Counted from the first letter of the stretch, positions 10,416 to 22,311 are shown. The stretch is 64,000 nt of DNA from Branchiostoma floridae (GCF_000003815.2 NC_049983.1:2331591-2395590), one strand, 5' to 3'. Numbers and translations are program-made. Notes: generated by a model from the sequence alone, not told the origin.

Positions 10416-13400
10416 ATGGCTGTCGCACACCAAGAACCCTACGACAGCGCAGTTCGTCCTCGTTCCTACCAAGACGAGAGCTATCTGGGTTTCTTGGAAC
10501 TGTGGGCGAGTTACAGAAGGATGGGGTACTACAAGATGTCGTCCTTGAAGTCGAGGGTCGGCGGTTTCCCTGCCATCGGCTTGTTCTGTCCGCGGCCAGC
10601 CCCTACTTCAGGGCCATGTTTACAAGTGACATGGCGGAAAGTCGTCAGAAGACGGTTGTTTTACAGGTAGGTTTGGTGTAAAATAGAGTTAGAATAGAGT
10701 AAAACAGGGTACATCTAAACATGCTGCGTACCATAGAGAACAAATATAAACAGGGGAAATCCATTGTTTACCAAAACGAACAAATTAAACTTTCCTTTGT
10801 CGCTACATATGCCCCCCTCCCCACCGGCTGACCTCTTTTAAATTTTGGGGTCAAAGTATATTTTTGTGGCCATGAGCATGTATCTTAAACGAAAAAGAAT
10901 TCTTTACAGTTATCGGAAACAGATAAAGTAGTAGTAAATATTATGTAGATAAAACAACAGAATGGGAGAAAAAATGACCTCTTTGAGATAATCAAGGAAA
11001 TTTGTGATATATTTTCCTTCTTTATACACCCTAATAATAATACCTTATGTGTTAGATGTTTGAACATTGTTACGATTTACTGTTTTGCAGGGTGTGGATG
11101 CAGGCATGTTTGGGGAGATCCTGAGTTACATCTACTCTGGAACCCTCCATGTGTCCCTGGACAAAGTGCAGCCCCTGTACCAGACAGCCGACCTCCTCCA
11201 ACTGGACTATGTGAGAGACACCTGCAGCAGCTACATGGCCATGAACGTGGAGCGCTCCACCTGTGTGGACCTGTTCAAGTTTGCTGATGTCTTCTTTGTG
11301 GACATTGTCAAGATACAATGTCTGCAGTTGATCCATAGAAACTTTGTTGAGGTGGGTCTGATACTTTCATAGTAGGGTAGGTCAGTAGCATTTTATAACT
11401 TTCATTTCATGCAACAGTGGTTGAAAATTGTCATGTCTAGGAAGGGAGTTACATGTTTTTGTAGCTATACTCAGAATAACATACAAGAATAGAACTCACA
11501 CTTCATTGTTCACAAGAACCGTCTTATAATCAATATGGAAGGTTGCTTTTTTAAAAGAACATTTAATGTTCAACATGTACACTTCCACAGGTTGCCTCCA
11601 GCGAGGAGTTTTACAGCCTGAGTGTGAATCAGCTGACTGAGATCATCAGCCATGATAAGCTGGATGTTAAAGAAGAGACAACGGTGTGGGAGGCTGTGGT
11701 GAGATGGGTGCAGCACAGCAGGGAGGACAGGTTGGTGTAACTAGTATGTTTATATGTTTTTCCAATTGCTTCATGTTAGCCAGTAAGTACACATTTATTA
11801 CTTTTTAGTGCAGTTTAAGACAGTTACACATTGTTAACTTTGGCTAGTCGAGCTTTGGCACATACTAAAGCAAATAAGAGTCTTTTGTGGTGTTAAAGAT
11901 CCATTTTCTTCCCTATAGCCATAAACTAATATAGATGTTCCCTGCTGAGCTCTGCCAGGGGTTTGAAAGCTGAATTGACCCTCTAGACCACATAAACTAA
12001 GCCATGGGGAGTCCAGCCAGTGTCTGCTGCCAGGAACAAAGGGATGGCATTACGTTATAAGGTTGAAAGTTATTAGCGTATTAACTATCAGATCAAAAAT
12101 TTTCTCCACTACTTATCAACAAAATGCTGTCAAACAAAGCAAAATGCCACATAAATTTGTTGCAAGGCTAAAGACACCATACCATATTTTCTACAACATT
12201 AGGTTTGAAAGGATAAATATCAGACCAGTCTTATAAAGTCAAAATGTTGGCCAGATTTCCTGATTCTTTGAATTCGGTGTAGAAGTAAATCTGCACTCTT
12301 TCCTGCACAATCTTGCTCTCTACCTTTGTCCGAGTTACTGAATGTCAACATCTTTACTATTTGGTGTCTCGCCTCTCAGAAGCTATTTGGTGTCTTGTTT
12401 TCAAATCAGAGCTGGTATCCTCATTGTAGAGAATAAGGGCATTTATTTTGGCAGATATTACTAGTCCCTTTGAAACTTGTAAGGTTATTTCTTTTCCCAT
12501 AGTTTATATGAGCTTTCTATTGGCGTTTGTGTGTCTACAAATACAACTATGTCTTGTAATCGTGGCACCTTCTTTGCAATGTGAGACTACTAGTAGAATT
12601 ACTTGCACAGTCTTCACCAGCAAGAAGGGTATATACAATCTATTCGTGCCCCAATGTTTCCCTTCCAGGCTAGGATCAGTGAGTCTGTGGCCATTGATTC
12701 ACATTATTTCTGTTTAGAGAAAGCTTACAAATTGACTTTTATGTGCTACCAAACTAAAACTATTTATCTAGCTGTGACTACTTGAACTCTACAGTGTACG
12801 TATTAACCCAGCTCCAGCACCCATGTTCACTGTATGAGAGCTTGTTGCAGACTGAACCTGATAGTTTACAGTAGTCGAAATTATTGGGTGATTCTATAGT
12901 ACCCCCTTGGTCTTTAAGTCCCCCTCCCCCCTTAAATTACTACAGACTGCACCACCTACCAAGCATCCTCTCTCACATCCGCTTCAACCTGCTGACCTCA
13001 GACGACACGGCAGCCATCTTGGAACATCCACTGGTCAGGGAGAATCCTGGGAGTTATACGGCCATCAGGAATATGGTGCAGAATGTAGACCCCGATCTGA
13101 AACCGAGGCATGGGATGTTCACGGAGATGGTGCTGCTGTTCAGAGTAGAGTCAGTATATACTTCTTCATATTGTTAATTAGACTACGCTGGGATGATGAT
13201 GATAATGGGAAGAATTCTTTCACATAATTTGAAGGGCATGCAATACACATTTCTATAGTATCACACACTTAAGCCCATTTCGCTCGAGTGACAAGATTTC
13301 ATTTGATAGACCACATTAGTGTGTACCTGAAGAAAAGAATTTGCAGTCGAGTTTTATTGACAGTTTGTGACATTTTTTTTTCAATCCTCTCCAGGATAGA

Positions 13401-14289
13401 TGAGATTCTCTTCATGAACCCCCAGGAAGGGAAGTACATAAGCTGCAGTTATGATGATATTAACTTTGCTGAAGCCTGGGCCATAACAGTCACAAGTAAT
13501 AATGATATATTCTTGCTGAGTAGCGAATTTGATAAAGAAGGTTACGATGAATTGTCCATGTTAAAGTACAACCATGCAGAGAATGTATGGAAACATGCTG
13601 GTATGTCATCTGTATCCAATTCGCTGCAACCAGGAGCAACTCGTTACGAAAAGCTCCTTGTTGAAAAAGATAATCTTTTTTACAACCTTGGCGTTGAAAC
13701 AAGAATCATACTTGGCGCCACTGGATCAGTGAATATGAGAAAGTACAACCGGCACACAGACCAGTGGCAGGACTGTTCACAGCTGCTAATTGATGCAGAG
13801 TGGAATTTTTGCGCTCCTTTGCTCTGCGGCCAACACATATATTTCATCATGAACTCAGAAATGCATCGCTACGACCCGAGTCAGGACTCTTGGTGTGAGC
13901 GGACTCCGCCCAAACTCATACCTCAAGTCCGCACAGCCGTTGCCATAGGAACAGACATTTTCTGCACAGATCATCACTTCACCCAGACTATGGTGTACGA
14001 TACAGAGTTAGACCACTGGCAGAAACTGCAGGGCTGGCCAAACTCGAGAAACCTTGATGTTAAGGTTAAGTTTCCCTATTTTTTTGTACTGGAGAACCAG
14101 CTGCATGCATGGGCGACCTACGATAATACTGTACAAGGTTCATCCAATGACTATCTAGTCTATGTGTATGACAGATCTGCTGATGCTTGGAGAGACTTGA
14201 ATGCCTCCATACCTAATGAGGAGTATTGTGTACCTTCATGTCAGTGCCCCGTGGCTCGTGTATACCTACCTTATCTAAGGAGAGCATAA
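10416..14289 (+). CDS. BTB-BACK-Kelch protein, copy A, with exon 1 frameshift
   Basis: Five exons: 10416-10666, 11091-11351, 11591-11730, 12946-13149 and 13395-14289. Exons 1-2 encode a BTB/POZ domain ([19 protein letters not shown], then [10 protein letters not shown]). Exons 3-4 encode the BACK domain, and exon 5 the whole Kelch-type propeller. KLHL/KBTBD proteins with this order are Cullin-3 ligase adaptors: BTB dimerises and binds CUL3, Kelch binds substrate. The Kelch repeats are diverged and lack the usual double glycines. Compared with B and C, exon 1 lacks four bases near 10487 (CTG|GGTTTC for CTGCACGGGTTTC), so the frame from the ATG leaves register before the BTB core. The ancestral exon 4 donor is also lost, but a nearby GA|GTCAGT restores phase. 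Everything downstream stays open, so this is a very recent pseudogene, a polymorphism, or an assembly error. Confidence 0.85.
11895..12918. mobile_element. About 1-kb interspersed element in Kelch A intron 3
   Basis: Intron 3 of copy A is 1215 bp against 114 bp in B and 143 bp in C. The surplus matches, in reverse complement, the repeat at 46465-48640 over nearly its full length. Ends read TTAAAGATCCA and, from the other side, TTAAAGACCAAG, so short terminal inverted repeats are plausible. It carries no long open frame. Class unknown; probably a non-autonomous DNA transposon. Confidence 0.65.
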
Positions 14290-15320
14290 CACATCACATC
14301 TTATGCTTTTCAACGTTACTATGTAAGATCAGGACCCACAGAACAAAGCTGTTAGATAACATTTTTGTTTAGATCTGAGATTTTGGTTAATCTCCCCACA
14401 ATGAAAGAAATTTGGTACAAACATTGCGCCTCTCTTATAGATATGGATACGGATATTTTTATTACAGACGAGATGTGTTTTGAAATCTAACGGCAGTAAT
14501 TCGAAAAACACCTTTTATTGATCTCCAACGATTATTGCAATTTCGATTTATTCTAAATTTTATCCTTTCCTATAGCCTATTAATGTTAATAGTTCTGTTT
14601 TTTTTTTCATCACATGCTATGTTAGTCTAACCAAGTTTAACTTTTAGCAGCCCTCCACTGGTCAGGCTCTTCAAAAAGTGACTCCATAGAGCTCAGGACT
14701 TTTGCTGACGATTTAAAATTACACATGTAATTCGTAATGTACCCATGTTACTTGACTTTACACCAGCTTATGAATACAGACTCAAGTGCACGTAGATATC
14801 GTACACGAGATTGGAAGTTACCCGTTCTACTATTTACACAAGTTAATGTTACCGTTTACAATGTTTTATTATATATTTTTTGTATCATGTTTTAAACAAT
14901 AAATATAACGTTACTTAAAGATACAAAACGTTGCCCTTTTGATTTGATTTATTGAGGTTGCGAACAATACAAGACACGTGGGTATTTCTAAGTGCTATTG
15001 TTCCAAGACCCGTTGTAAGGGTAACCAGATTAATGTCATGTACAAAAATACAAATAGGCATACCGTTAGTTTTAATTAAAGTTTATCTGAAGGGCCCAGC
15101 AACTGATTACTAAGCGGTAAGACGTGATAATGTGGTACAAAAATATTGTTAAAACTCCTTTTTGTAACTTTTGGGTAATATTTTGACTTCTTCTTTCGGT
15201 TAGGCTGCCAACCTCATCTTTTGAGGATTCTGCAGCCGTGGCAACATGGAGAGGTTCACTGCGCAGACTGAGGGGGGATTATATTTTGGACTTCTAATAT
15301 ATATTTTTAATACGTTAGTC
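14290..15320 (+). other. Kelch A 3' UTR and intergenic
   Basis: No coding signal. An AATAAA at 14898-14903, about 610 bases past the stop, is the best poly(A) signal candidate for copy A. Confidence 0.4.
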
Positions 15321-15429
15321 CGTTCATCTCGAGCGATGACGCAACACTCTTACTGGTATATTATGTGGGTAATCAGTATTGTCTTGTCTACCTATCCTTT
15401 GACCCTGGGGTCATACCATCATCATCAAC
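15321..15429 (+). promoter_or_regulatory. Conserved block upstream of Kelch copy B
   Basis: The same ordered motifs as for A and C are present. The everted repeat is perfect here: TGACCC, two bases, GGGTCA at 15400-15413. TGACCC/GGGTCA halves resemble nuclear-receptor half sites. Confidence 0.55.
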
Positions 15430-18400
15430 ATGGCTGCCGCAGACAAAGAACCCCACGCCAGCGCAGTTCGTCCTCGTTCCTACCAAGACGAGAGCTATCT
15501 GCGCGGGTTTCTTGGAACTATGGGTGACTTACAGAAGGCTGGGGTACTGCAGGATGTCGTCCTTGAAGTCGAGGGCCGCTGGTTTCCCTGCCATCGACTT
15601 GTTCTGTCTGCGGCTAGCCCCTACTTCAGGGCCATGTTTACAAGTGGCATGGCGGAAAGTCGTCAGAAGACAATTGTTTTACAGGTAGGTTTGGCGTGAC
15701 GTGTAGTTAAAATGAAGTAAAAGATGTAAATTTCAAAGATGCTGCATATTATAGATTCAAAGATGCTGCATATTATAGAACACCATTGTCTACCAAAAGC
15801 AACAAATGTTTTAACTTGCCTTTGAAAGTTTTGGTATTTAGGGGTTAAATGTCAACTTTATATTTTAAACTTATAACTATATGCGCAAGAAGTAGAGATT
15901 ATGTAGATGAAATAATAGGATGGGATGAAGACCATCATTTTATAAACAAATTTTTAAGAAATGTATACAGTAATTGGATTTGAGTTCACGGGGATTTAAT
16001 TTTGAATTGGTCTTACCTGCTTCCGCCTTCGTCTTCTGTCCTAGGGTTTCGTGCCACTTGAGTTGAACGGCTTGTTGCAGCTTCGTGTTGGCTCTCAGCT
16101 GATCCAAGGTTAGGTCCGCCGCTCCCAGGGGGCCCACCGCTGTTTCTTTCTCACCATGATCAGTCTGCACCCCCTGCGTGACGCAAACAGATGTGGCGTC
16201 GATGGTGGTCTTGTTTACGGAATATTCCGCATTGTTCTTCTTCTTGTCGACGGCTTGTTTCGCAGGCTGGTATCCTGCTAACTCTAGTTCCAGAGCTTTG
16301 ACCTCTTCTTGTAGTTTCTTTAACTCTAGTGCCCGGTGTAACTCCTCCCGCCGCCATCTGCGGGTCAGGGGGTTTACGGAAAAGGCTGGGCTGTCTACCT
16401 GGGCTGTCTACCTGGGCTGTCTACCTGGGCTGGCTATCACGTCAGGCTACTTGGACCTACGAAAGCCCATTGGGACAAAAGCTGTTTAGCAGTAGGGGTT
16501 ATTTGTGCTCAGCGAAAAAGCTATGACTGAAGCATCTGTGTGTTATTATGTGAATGAGCTGTGTGAAGTGGCAGTGTGTGAATGAGCTGTTTGTGAAGCA
16601 GCTGTGTTTGAAGGAGCTGTGTATGTTACATAACCCAGAGGTTCTGGGTTTGAATCAGTTGATATGCCACCAATCGTGTGTGCTTGGAAAGGGCTCTTAA
16701 CACGACTTTTCTCCCTTCACTTCGGTAAAGGCCCTCCCTCAGATAGGGCAAAGAACCCACCACACTTACGGAAAAGACTAGGGGTCATTTCTTCCCAGTG
16801 TAAGTGGTTCAAAACCTTAAGTCCTATGGTCACACCTGGGGTATTTGCTGTCGTATTGAGGTCACCTGAGTTAGCACCGAATGGCAGCTGTTCCAGAACC
16901 TTGCTCTCTAGCAACGCTTATTTTNNNNNNNNNNNNNNNNNNNNNNNNNNNNNNNNNNNNNNNNNNNNNNNNNNNNNNNNNNNNNNNNNNNNNNNNNNNN
17001 NNNNNNNNNNNNNNNNNNNNNNNNACGCCTTTGACTAACCTGCCACCAGTCTTAAGACTAATCCAATCAGCCCGATAAGTCGTGTTAATAGCCCTTCCCA
17101 AGGGCACAAGATTGGTGGCATATCAACTGATTTGAACGCAGAACCTCTGGGTTATGTAACACACACAATTGCTTCACAGAAAGCCCCTTCACACACCGCT
17201 CCTTCAAACACAGCTCCTTCACAAACAGCTCCTTCACATACAGCCCATTCACATACAGTTCCTTCACACATAGCTTCTTCATTGAGCACAAACAACCCCC
17301 CCCCCCTACTACTAAACAGCTTTTGTCCCAATGGGCTTTCGTAGGTCCAAGTAGCCTGACGTGATAGCCAGCCCAGGTAGACAGCCCAGGTAGACAGCCC
17401 AGGTAGACAGCCCAGCCTTTTCCGTAAACCCCGGGTCAGGCGGGGAAGGTGTCGTCTTCTTAGGTAACCGCGCGTCTTTTTCCTGTTCGTCGTGATCGCT
17501 GACCTCCGATTCCGAAACGTTGCCCAGTCCCTCGCAGTGCCGAGTGGCTGTTCCTTTGGGGTGTAGGTTTGACGGTTCACCACAACCTGGGCACTTTTTC
17601 GTCCTGGGTTTTCTCGGTGGCATCTTGCGATATTGAACAACGAGAGCTAGAAGAAACGTGACTTCTCTCTAGAAAGGCTGGGGGCGACTGTTCTCCTATT
17701 GGTGGGGGTCGGAGGTCAGCTAATTAAATGCTTTAACCCCTGTGGCCCAAACCACCCCAATTTTGAATTGGTTTTGAGTTACCGGTCACTGTAAAAACTG
17801 CCAATTTAAAACCACCTCGAACATTTCTGCATTTACAGTATATGATGTTACAATGATTATGATGCTTATTTGGTAAACGTCTGAACATCGATACGTTGTA
17901 TCGTTTACAGGGTTTGGATGCAGGCATTTTTGGGGAGATCCTGAGTTACATCTACTCGGGAACACTCCATGTGTCAATAGACAAAGTGCAGCCCCTGTAC
18001 CAGGCAGCCGACCTCCTCCAGCTGGACTATGTGAGAGACACCTGCAGCAGCTACATGGCCATGACCGTGGAGCGCTCCACCTGTGTGGACCTGTATAAGT
18101 TTGCTGATGTCTACTCTGTAGACATTGTCCGTAAAGCTTGTCTACTGGGGATTGCGAGCCAATTTACTGAGGTTAGTCTTCATATTGTGTAAGGCCATTG
18201 TCCAAAATAGTAGTTCAATTATGCAAAACTATATGATATGGGAAAGGAAATGTACCTTTCAATGAAGTATGCAATATTTTGAATAAAATGAACCCATCAC
18301 AACAAATATTATGGGGAAAGGGCGCATCTAAACTAAATATTTTAATCTTTTTTGGTGCTTAAAGGTTAGGTGTGAGTGACGTGTGACAGTACATCTACAT

Positions 18401-20205
18401 AAAGCAACCCCTTTAAAGTTGAGGTCCCGGGCTAAGGCATTGTGTTACACCGATCGGTGGTTATACCGGCGACGTGGATACAGATACAGAAAAAAAGGTG
18501 CTTGTTTTGAAAAAGACCATATTATACGACATATTCATATACATATTGCATGAAAGTACAATATAAATACACGCTTTTCTGCAGTGCCTTGGTACATGTA
18601 CATGTATTCTGCACCCACAGTTTTCCTTTACCATCGAGTTTTGCAGCCTGACTGTGAATCAGCTGACTGAGATCATCAGCCATGATGAGCTGGATGTTAA
18701 TGAGGAGACAACAGTTTGGGAGGCTGTGGTGAGATGGGTGCAGCACAGCAGAGAAAACAGGTTTGTGGTAATTCTCTATTAGTGCATATCAAGACAAACT
18801 GAGTAAAAAAAAAAGGAAGGAGCTACTTTGATACCAAGAAATCAGCTGAACACACAACTACCTTGTCCCTACAGACTGCACCACCTACCCAGCATCCTTC
18901 CTCACATCCGCTTTAACCTGCTGACCTCAGACGAAACGGCAGCCATCTTGGAACACCCCCTGGTCAGGGAGGATCCCGGGAGTTCTGAGATCATCAGGAA
19001 TGTGGTACAGAAGAACCTTAACCTGAAGCCAAGGTTTGGGATGACCACGGAGATGGCTATTCTGGAAATTCTAGCCGAGGGGTTAGTATACACATATCTT
19101 TCTGACTTTCTAAGCAGTAAACAATCCCCGCACAATATCATTTCATATATTGTGGTTCTGAAATAGGTGTTTTTTTCATCATATTTTACATACGCTTAAG
19201 GAAATTTTACCGGGGCTACAAGATAAGATTTGATAAAACAGCACATGCTGTGATTTCAGCCAAATCCCTAAAAGGTATGACTTTCCAGTCCAGTTTCATT
19301 GACAGTTTCTAATGTATTTTGTCGTCTCCAGTCGCACTGAGCTTGTCTTCATGAACTATCGGGAAGGAAAGTACATCACTTACAGTTACAAGCCAACAGA
19401 GCTCCCTTTCATCCATGACATGACAGTCACCAGTGATAACGACATCTACGTCCTGGACTCTAAAGAATCAGAGGACGAGAGTCAACTGTTCCTGTTTAAG
19501 TACAACCATGCAGAAAACACGTGGGAACGGGTAGCATCAATGTCTAGGGCACCGGTAGTGGACTTGAAGTGGTACGAGACATTCCTTAATGCTCTTGGTC
19601 GGAGTTTATATTACACTGCTGTTGTTCCCGAAGATGAAAGACCATTGCTGCAGATGAAAAAGTATAACCCGCACACTAACCAGTGGCAGGAATGTTCACC
19701 ACTGCAATTTGACAGACCTATAGAAAACATGGTAATATCACCCTGCGGTTCAAACCTATACTTCCTCTCAACCACGGAACTACATTGCTATGACTCGAGC
19801 AAGGACAAGTGGTACAGGCGGACCCCACCGATGGCGAGAACATTCCCAAAATACTGTACAGCTGTTGCCATGGGAACAGAGATTTTCTGCTCAGATTTTT
19901 TCTCCAGCCACACCTTGGTGTACGATACAGAGTCAGACCACTGGCAACAACTGCAAGGCTGGCCGAAGCCGGGAAACCTAGCTGATGATAGTTACCCCTG
20001 TCTTTTTGTGCTGGAGAACCAGCTGCACATATTGCTACCCTGTATAACTGACTCCCTGGATGGATACAGATTTCTTGTATATATGTATGACAAATCTGCT
20101 GATGCCTGGATAGATGTGAAGGCCACTCCGCCTATTTTGAACTATTATGGTGAGGGTATGCCCTGCCAAGTTGCTCGTATGTACTTGCCATATTTGAAAG
20201 GGTGA
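15430..20205 (+). CDS. BTB-BACK-Kelch protein, copy B, intact
   Basis: Exons 15430-15684, 17911-18171, 18621-18760, 18875-19081 and 19332-20205 give 578 codons plus stop, normal for a KLHL/KBTBD protein. The start is ATG in CAACATGGC. Residues 1-172 (exons 1-2) hold an N-terminal arm and BTB ([29 protein letters not shown]). Residues 173-288 hold BACK ([29 protein letters not shown]). Residues 288-578 hold Kelch-type blades with closing motifs such as KYNHAENTW and KYNPHTNQW. Exon phases are 0,0,2,2, identical in A and C. The predicted role is a cytoplasmic Cullin-3 substrate adaptor. Exon 3 starts with a diverged stretch ([10 protein letters not shown] for [10 protein letters not shown]), and the exon 1 region reads EGRWF where A and C have EGRRF. 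Intron 1 is swollen to 2226 bp by nested insertions. Confidence 0.88.
15998..16011. repeat. Left 14-bp target-site duplication
   Basis: AATTTTGAATTGGT occurs here and exactly again at 17759-17772, flanking the insertion in Kelch B intron 1. Confidence 0.8.
16370..17431. mobile_element. Long-TIR foldback transposon (MULE-like), 9-bp target duplication
   Basis: The element begins GGGTTTACGGAAAAGGC and ends with its inverse, flanked by perfect 9-bp repeats CGGGTCAGG (16361-16369 and 17432-17440). The arms are inverted repeats of roughly 350 bp. Each contains three direct copies of CTGTCTACCTGGG, a lineup of GAGCTGTGTGAA-like units, and a shared GGTTTGAATCAGTTGATATG-like block. A 9-bp duplication with long arms is the Mutator-like pattern. 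No transposase is visible; the centre is partly the 16925-17024 assembly gap. Confidence 0.75.
16925..17024. other. Assembly gap (100 N)
   Basis: Exactly 100 N, located in the loop between the long inverted arms. Such structures commonly break assemblies. Confidence 0.98.
17759..17772. repeat. Right 14-bp target-site duplication
   Basis: Identical to 15998-16011. Confidence 0.8.
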
Positions 20206-22260
20206 TAAAAGCACATCACTTTGTACCTTTTTCAGCATTGATGTGCAGGTTAGGGACATATGAGGTCCCTTGGCAGGACTGATTAACGACATTTTCTTTA
20301 GATCTCTTGCTTTGCTGTTTATCTCCACAATGGGGTGGATTTTGTAGTACTACTACTAGATTTTCATACGTACAAATTTCATAGCAATGCTTCCTTCCCA
20401 TAGGTATTAAGCGTCTTTGTTCAAGGGACCGGCAAGCAGCAGGAGTAAACAGATTTGTTGCCATCCTAGTTACTAGTAGTTTACGGGGCTTCCTAGTCAG
20501 TGCCTATTGTTTACGACTCCGCCCACCCGCGGGCGCGGCGCGGGGCGTCAGAGGAACATGGCAGACGATAAAATATGATATAAGTATCTTTCAATTTCAT
20601 GATCAATTCAATAATCAATTTAAAAAACAAAAATAAGCAGTTGCAATTAAAGTTTATCAGCTTTAAAAATGTGTACACGGTCGGAAATGACAAATGAAAA
20701 TTTTCTGCTCCACTTACCTTGAAGTGTCACCTCAGGCTATCCTCAGGTTAATGAACTTTGACTTTTCCAAAAGTTAGATTTCTTAGAAATACACATTAAT
20801 CATCGCCGAAAGCCTTTCTTAATTAGTTTCAGGCCCTAAAATGTAACCCTAAACTGGCATTTTTGCTGTCTGTGCAATTTTTATGCATTTTCATGTAGTT
20901 TTGGTACGTTTTCTCCCATAATTCAAGACTGCCGGTTTGGGGTGACATGCAAATGAGCCGACATAGCGTCGGCTAGTTGTTCTTTCGCTTGGTGGTGTTT
21001 TCGTCAAAAGTTACATTTTAATTATCAAGATATGGGTCAATTTATGAATTGTACCCTCATGTTGCAGTTTCCAGACGGTAAACAGAACATGTTTGGAGTT
21101 ATAATGAGCTGTGTCGGCCTAGATGACAGAGCCTTATTAGCGCCCCTTTGTCTTCGCGGGCACTTTCATGCAAATCGCCCCTTTGTGGCGGTGCTGGGAG
21201 CGGGAGTTTCAACAGTGAAACGAAGCTCTGGAATCGTTCAGTGTGTGCAAGGAGCTTTTATAAAAGCTCCTTGGTGTGTGTATTCAGTACTGTTGTCCCG
21301 TATTTTCTACAAGCAAGGAGCTTTGATTAAAGCTATTTTAGGTGACCCACGTTTTGTCACAATCGCGTTACGCAAATGATTTGATTGTGTAACGAAACTA
21401 TCCTGGGCATCGGTTACATGAATCAGAGGACTTATTTTTTTATCTATCCCTAGTTGTGTGTGTGTTTTGCGCCTGTTTGTGTTTTTTCTTCTGTATTCTG
21501 TCTTTCGTTGTTTGGCTACAGTAGCCAGCTATCGTTATGAGACTGTTAACCCAGACAAATCTCTGATACAGCCGAACTTGACCCTACTACAAATAATATT
21601 CCGCGGGCTCACGATCACGCTGCCCGCTTTTTGTAGTTTTTGTAGATCCCGTTCCCCCTTCCTTCCTCTACACACAAGATACTGGGAAGACTATATAAGC
21701 GTCTGTTCAAGCCATCCCCGATGTCCTGTGGCTGATTACTCAAGTTGCCGATAACGGAGGAAAACCGTGGAAATATCGAGTGTTTGGGTTGAGTTTTCGT
21801 GGCCGCTGGGCAAATCAAACATGGCGTACGCCAGTTTATGTCAGGTCAATGGGATAGTCTACTGTACTGTAGGTGGAAATGTTGCGTGCGGTTTTATTGT
21901 TTTCTATACTCAACTGTACAAAACGTAAATAATTGCAGGACTTTTTATCAAAATGAAGTGAACACATTTCAAAGAACGTATGACTCAATAAGATTATAAC
22001 TTGGTCTGAAAATAAATGGTGCCTGTTTATTTCGAATATACAGCTCGCCCATGCTGCAAATAATGTTACCCAAGTGGGATGGTTGTTGTCACAACTTCTG
22101 GCGGAGGCGGTAATTCACGATTTACAAAGCACCTTTTTGTAAAGGTCTAAAATTCCATTTCAGGATTATAAAATCAACTTTAGATTGGTCTACAACCCGG
22201 GTAATGATTGGAGAAAAAATGTACCAACCGGGACTGGCCCGATGGGTAGATTGATCAACT
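20206..22260. other. Intergenic, GC-box and palindromes, no gene recognised
   Basis: A GC-rich patch at 20515-20550 contains CTCCGCCCAC, and ATGGCAGACGATAAAATATG nearby stops after six codons. A 115-codon frame at 21032-21379 begins with ATG but overlaps a long palindrome and shows no domain, so I do not call it a gene. Confidence 0.4.
21248..21273. repeat. 26-bp perfect palindrome
   Basis: CAAGGAGCTTTTA followed at once by its exact reverse complement. A half-site variant (GCAAGGAGCTTTGATTAAAGC) recurs at 21312-21332. Confidence 0.85.
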
Positions 22261-22264
22261 TTGA

Positions 22265-22311
22265 TCGCAGTATATGGTGTTGATCGCAGACCTTAACACC
22301 ATATACTGCGG
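22265..22311. repeat. Inverted repeat at the LINE fragment 5' edge
   Basis: CGCAGTATATGGTGTT is followed after about 14 bases by AACACCATATACTGCGG, a near-perfect hairpin. It lies where the reverse-transcriptase fragment begins, as if a 5' end had inverted during insertion. Confidence 0.75.

Larger units (their letters stand above)
16017..17623 (-). pseudogene. Mobile-element ORF, cysteine motif plus coiled coil, interrupted
   Basis: Reading the minus strand, ATG at 17623 opens [18 protein letters not shown], a basic start with a CPGCG knuckle, then an acidic stretch ([17 protein letters not shown]) up to about 17441. After the inserted element, 16360 down to 16017 encodes a leucine/glutamate-rich helix ([17 protein letters not shown]) and a second helical part ([20 protein letters not shown]). 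It ends at a donor-like AG|GTAAGA. The two halves differ by one frame. It looks like a nucleic-acid-binding or Gag-like first ORF of a retroelement, but I cannot name the family. Confidence 0.4.
16012..17758 (-). mobile_element. 1747-bp insertion with 14-bp target duplication in Kelch B intron 1
   Basis: Perfect 14-bp direct repeats bound this segment. Removing it with one repeat leaves an intron of 465 bp, close to intron 1 of A (424 bp) and C (451 bp). That independently supports a clean insertion. A variable-length duplication of this size fits target-primed (LINE-type) insertion. On the minus strand the element begins GGGGTGGTTTGGGCC and ends GCAGGTAAG. It encodes a short protein (see the minus-strand entry) and is itself split by the 1062-bp element at 16370-17431. 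Confidence 0.7.

Noticed and set aside
16178..16489. Plus-strand frames across the element edge in Kelch B intron 1
   Set aside because: They read antisense to the coiled-coil ORF and run into the transposon arm.
21032..21379. 115-codon ATG frame
   Set aside because: Contains a 26-bp perfect palindrome and its repeat, no recognisable domain, low-quality composition.
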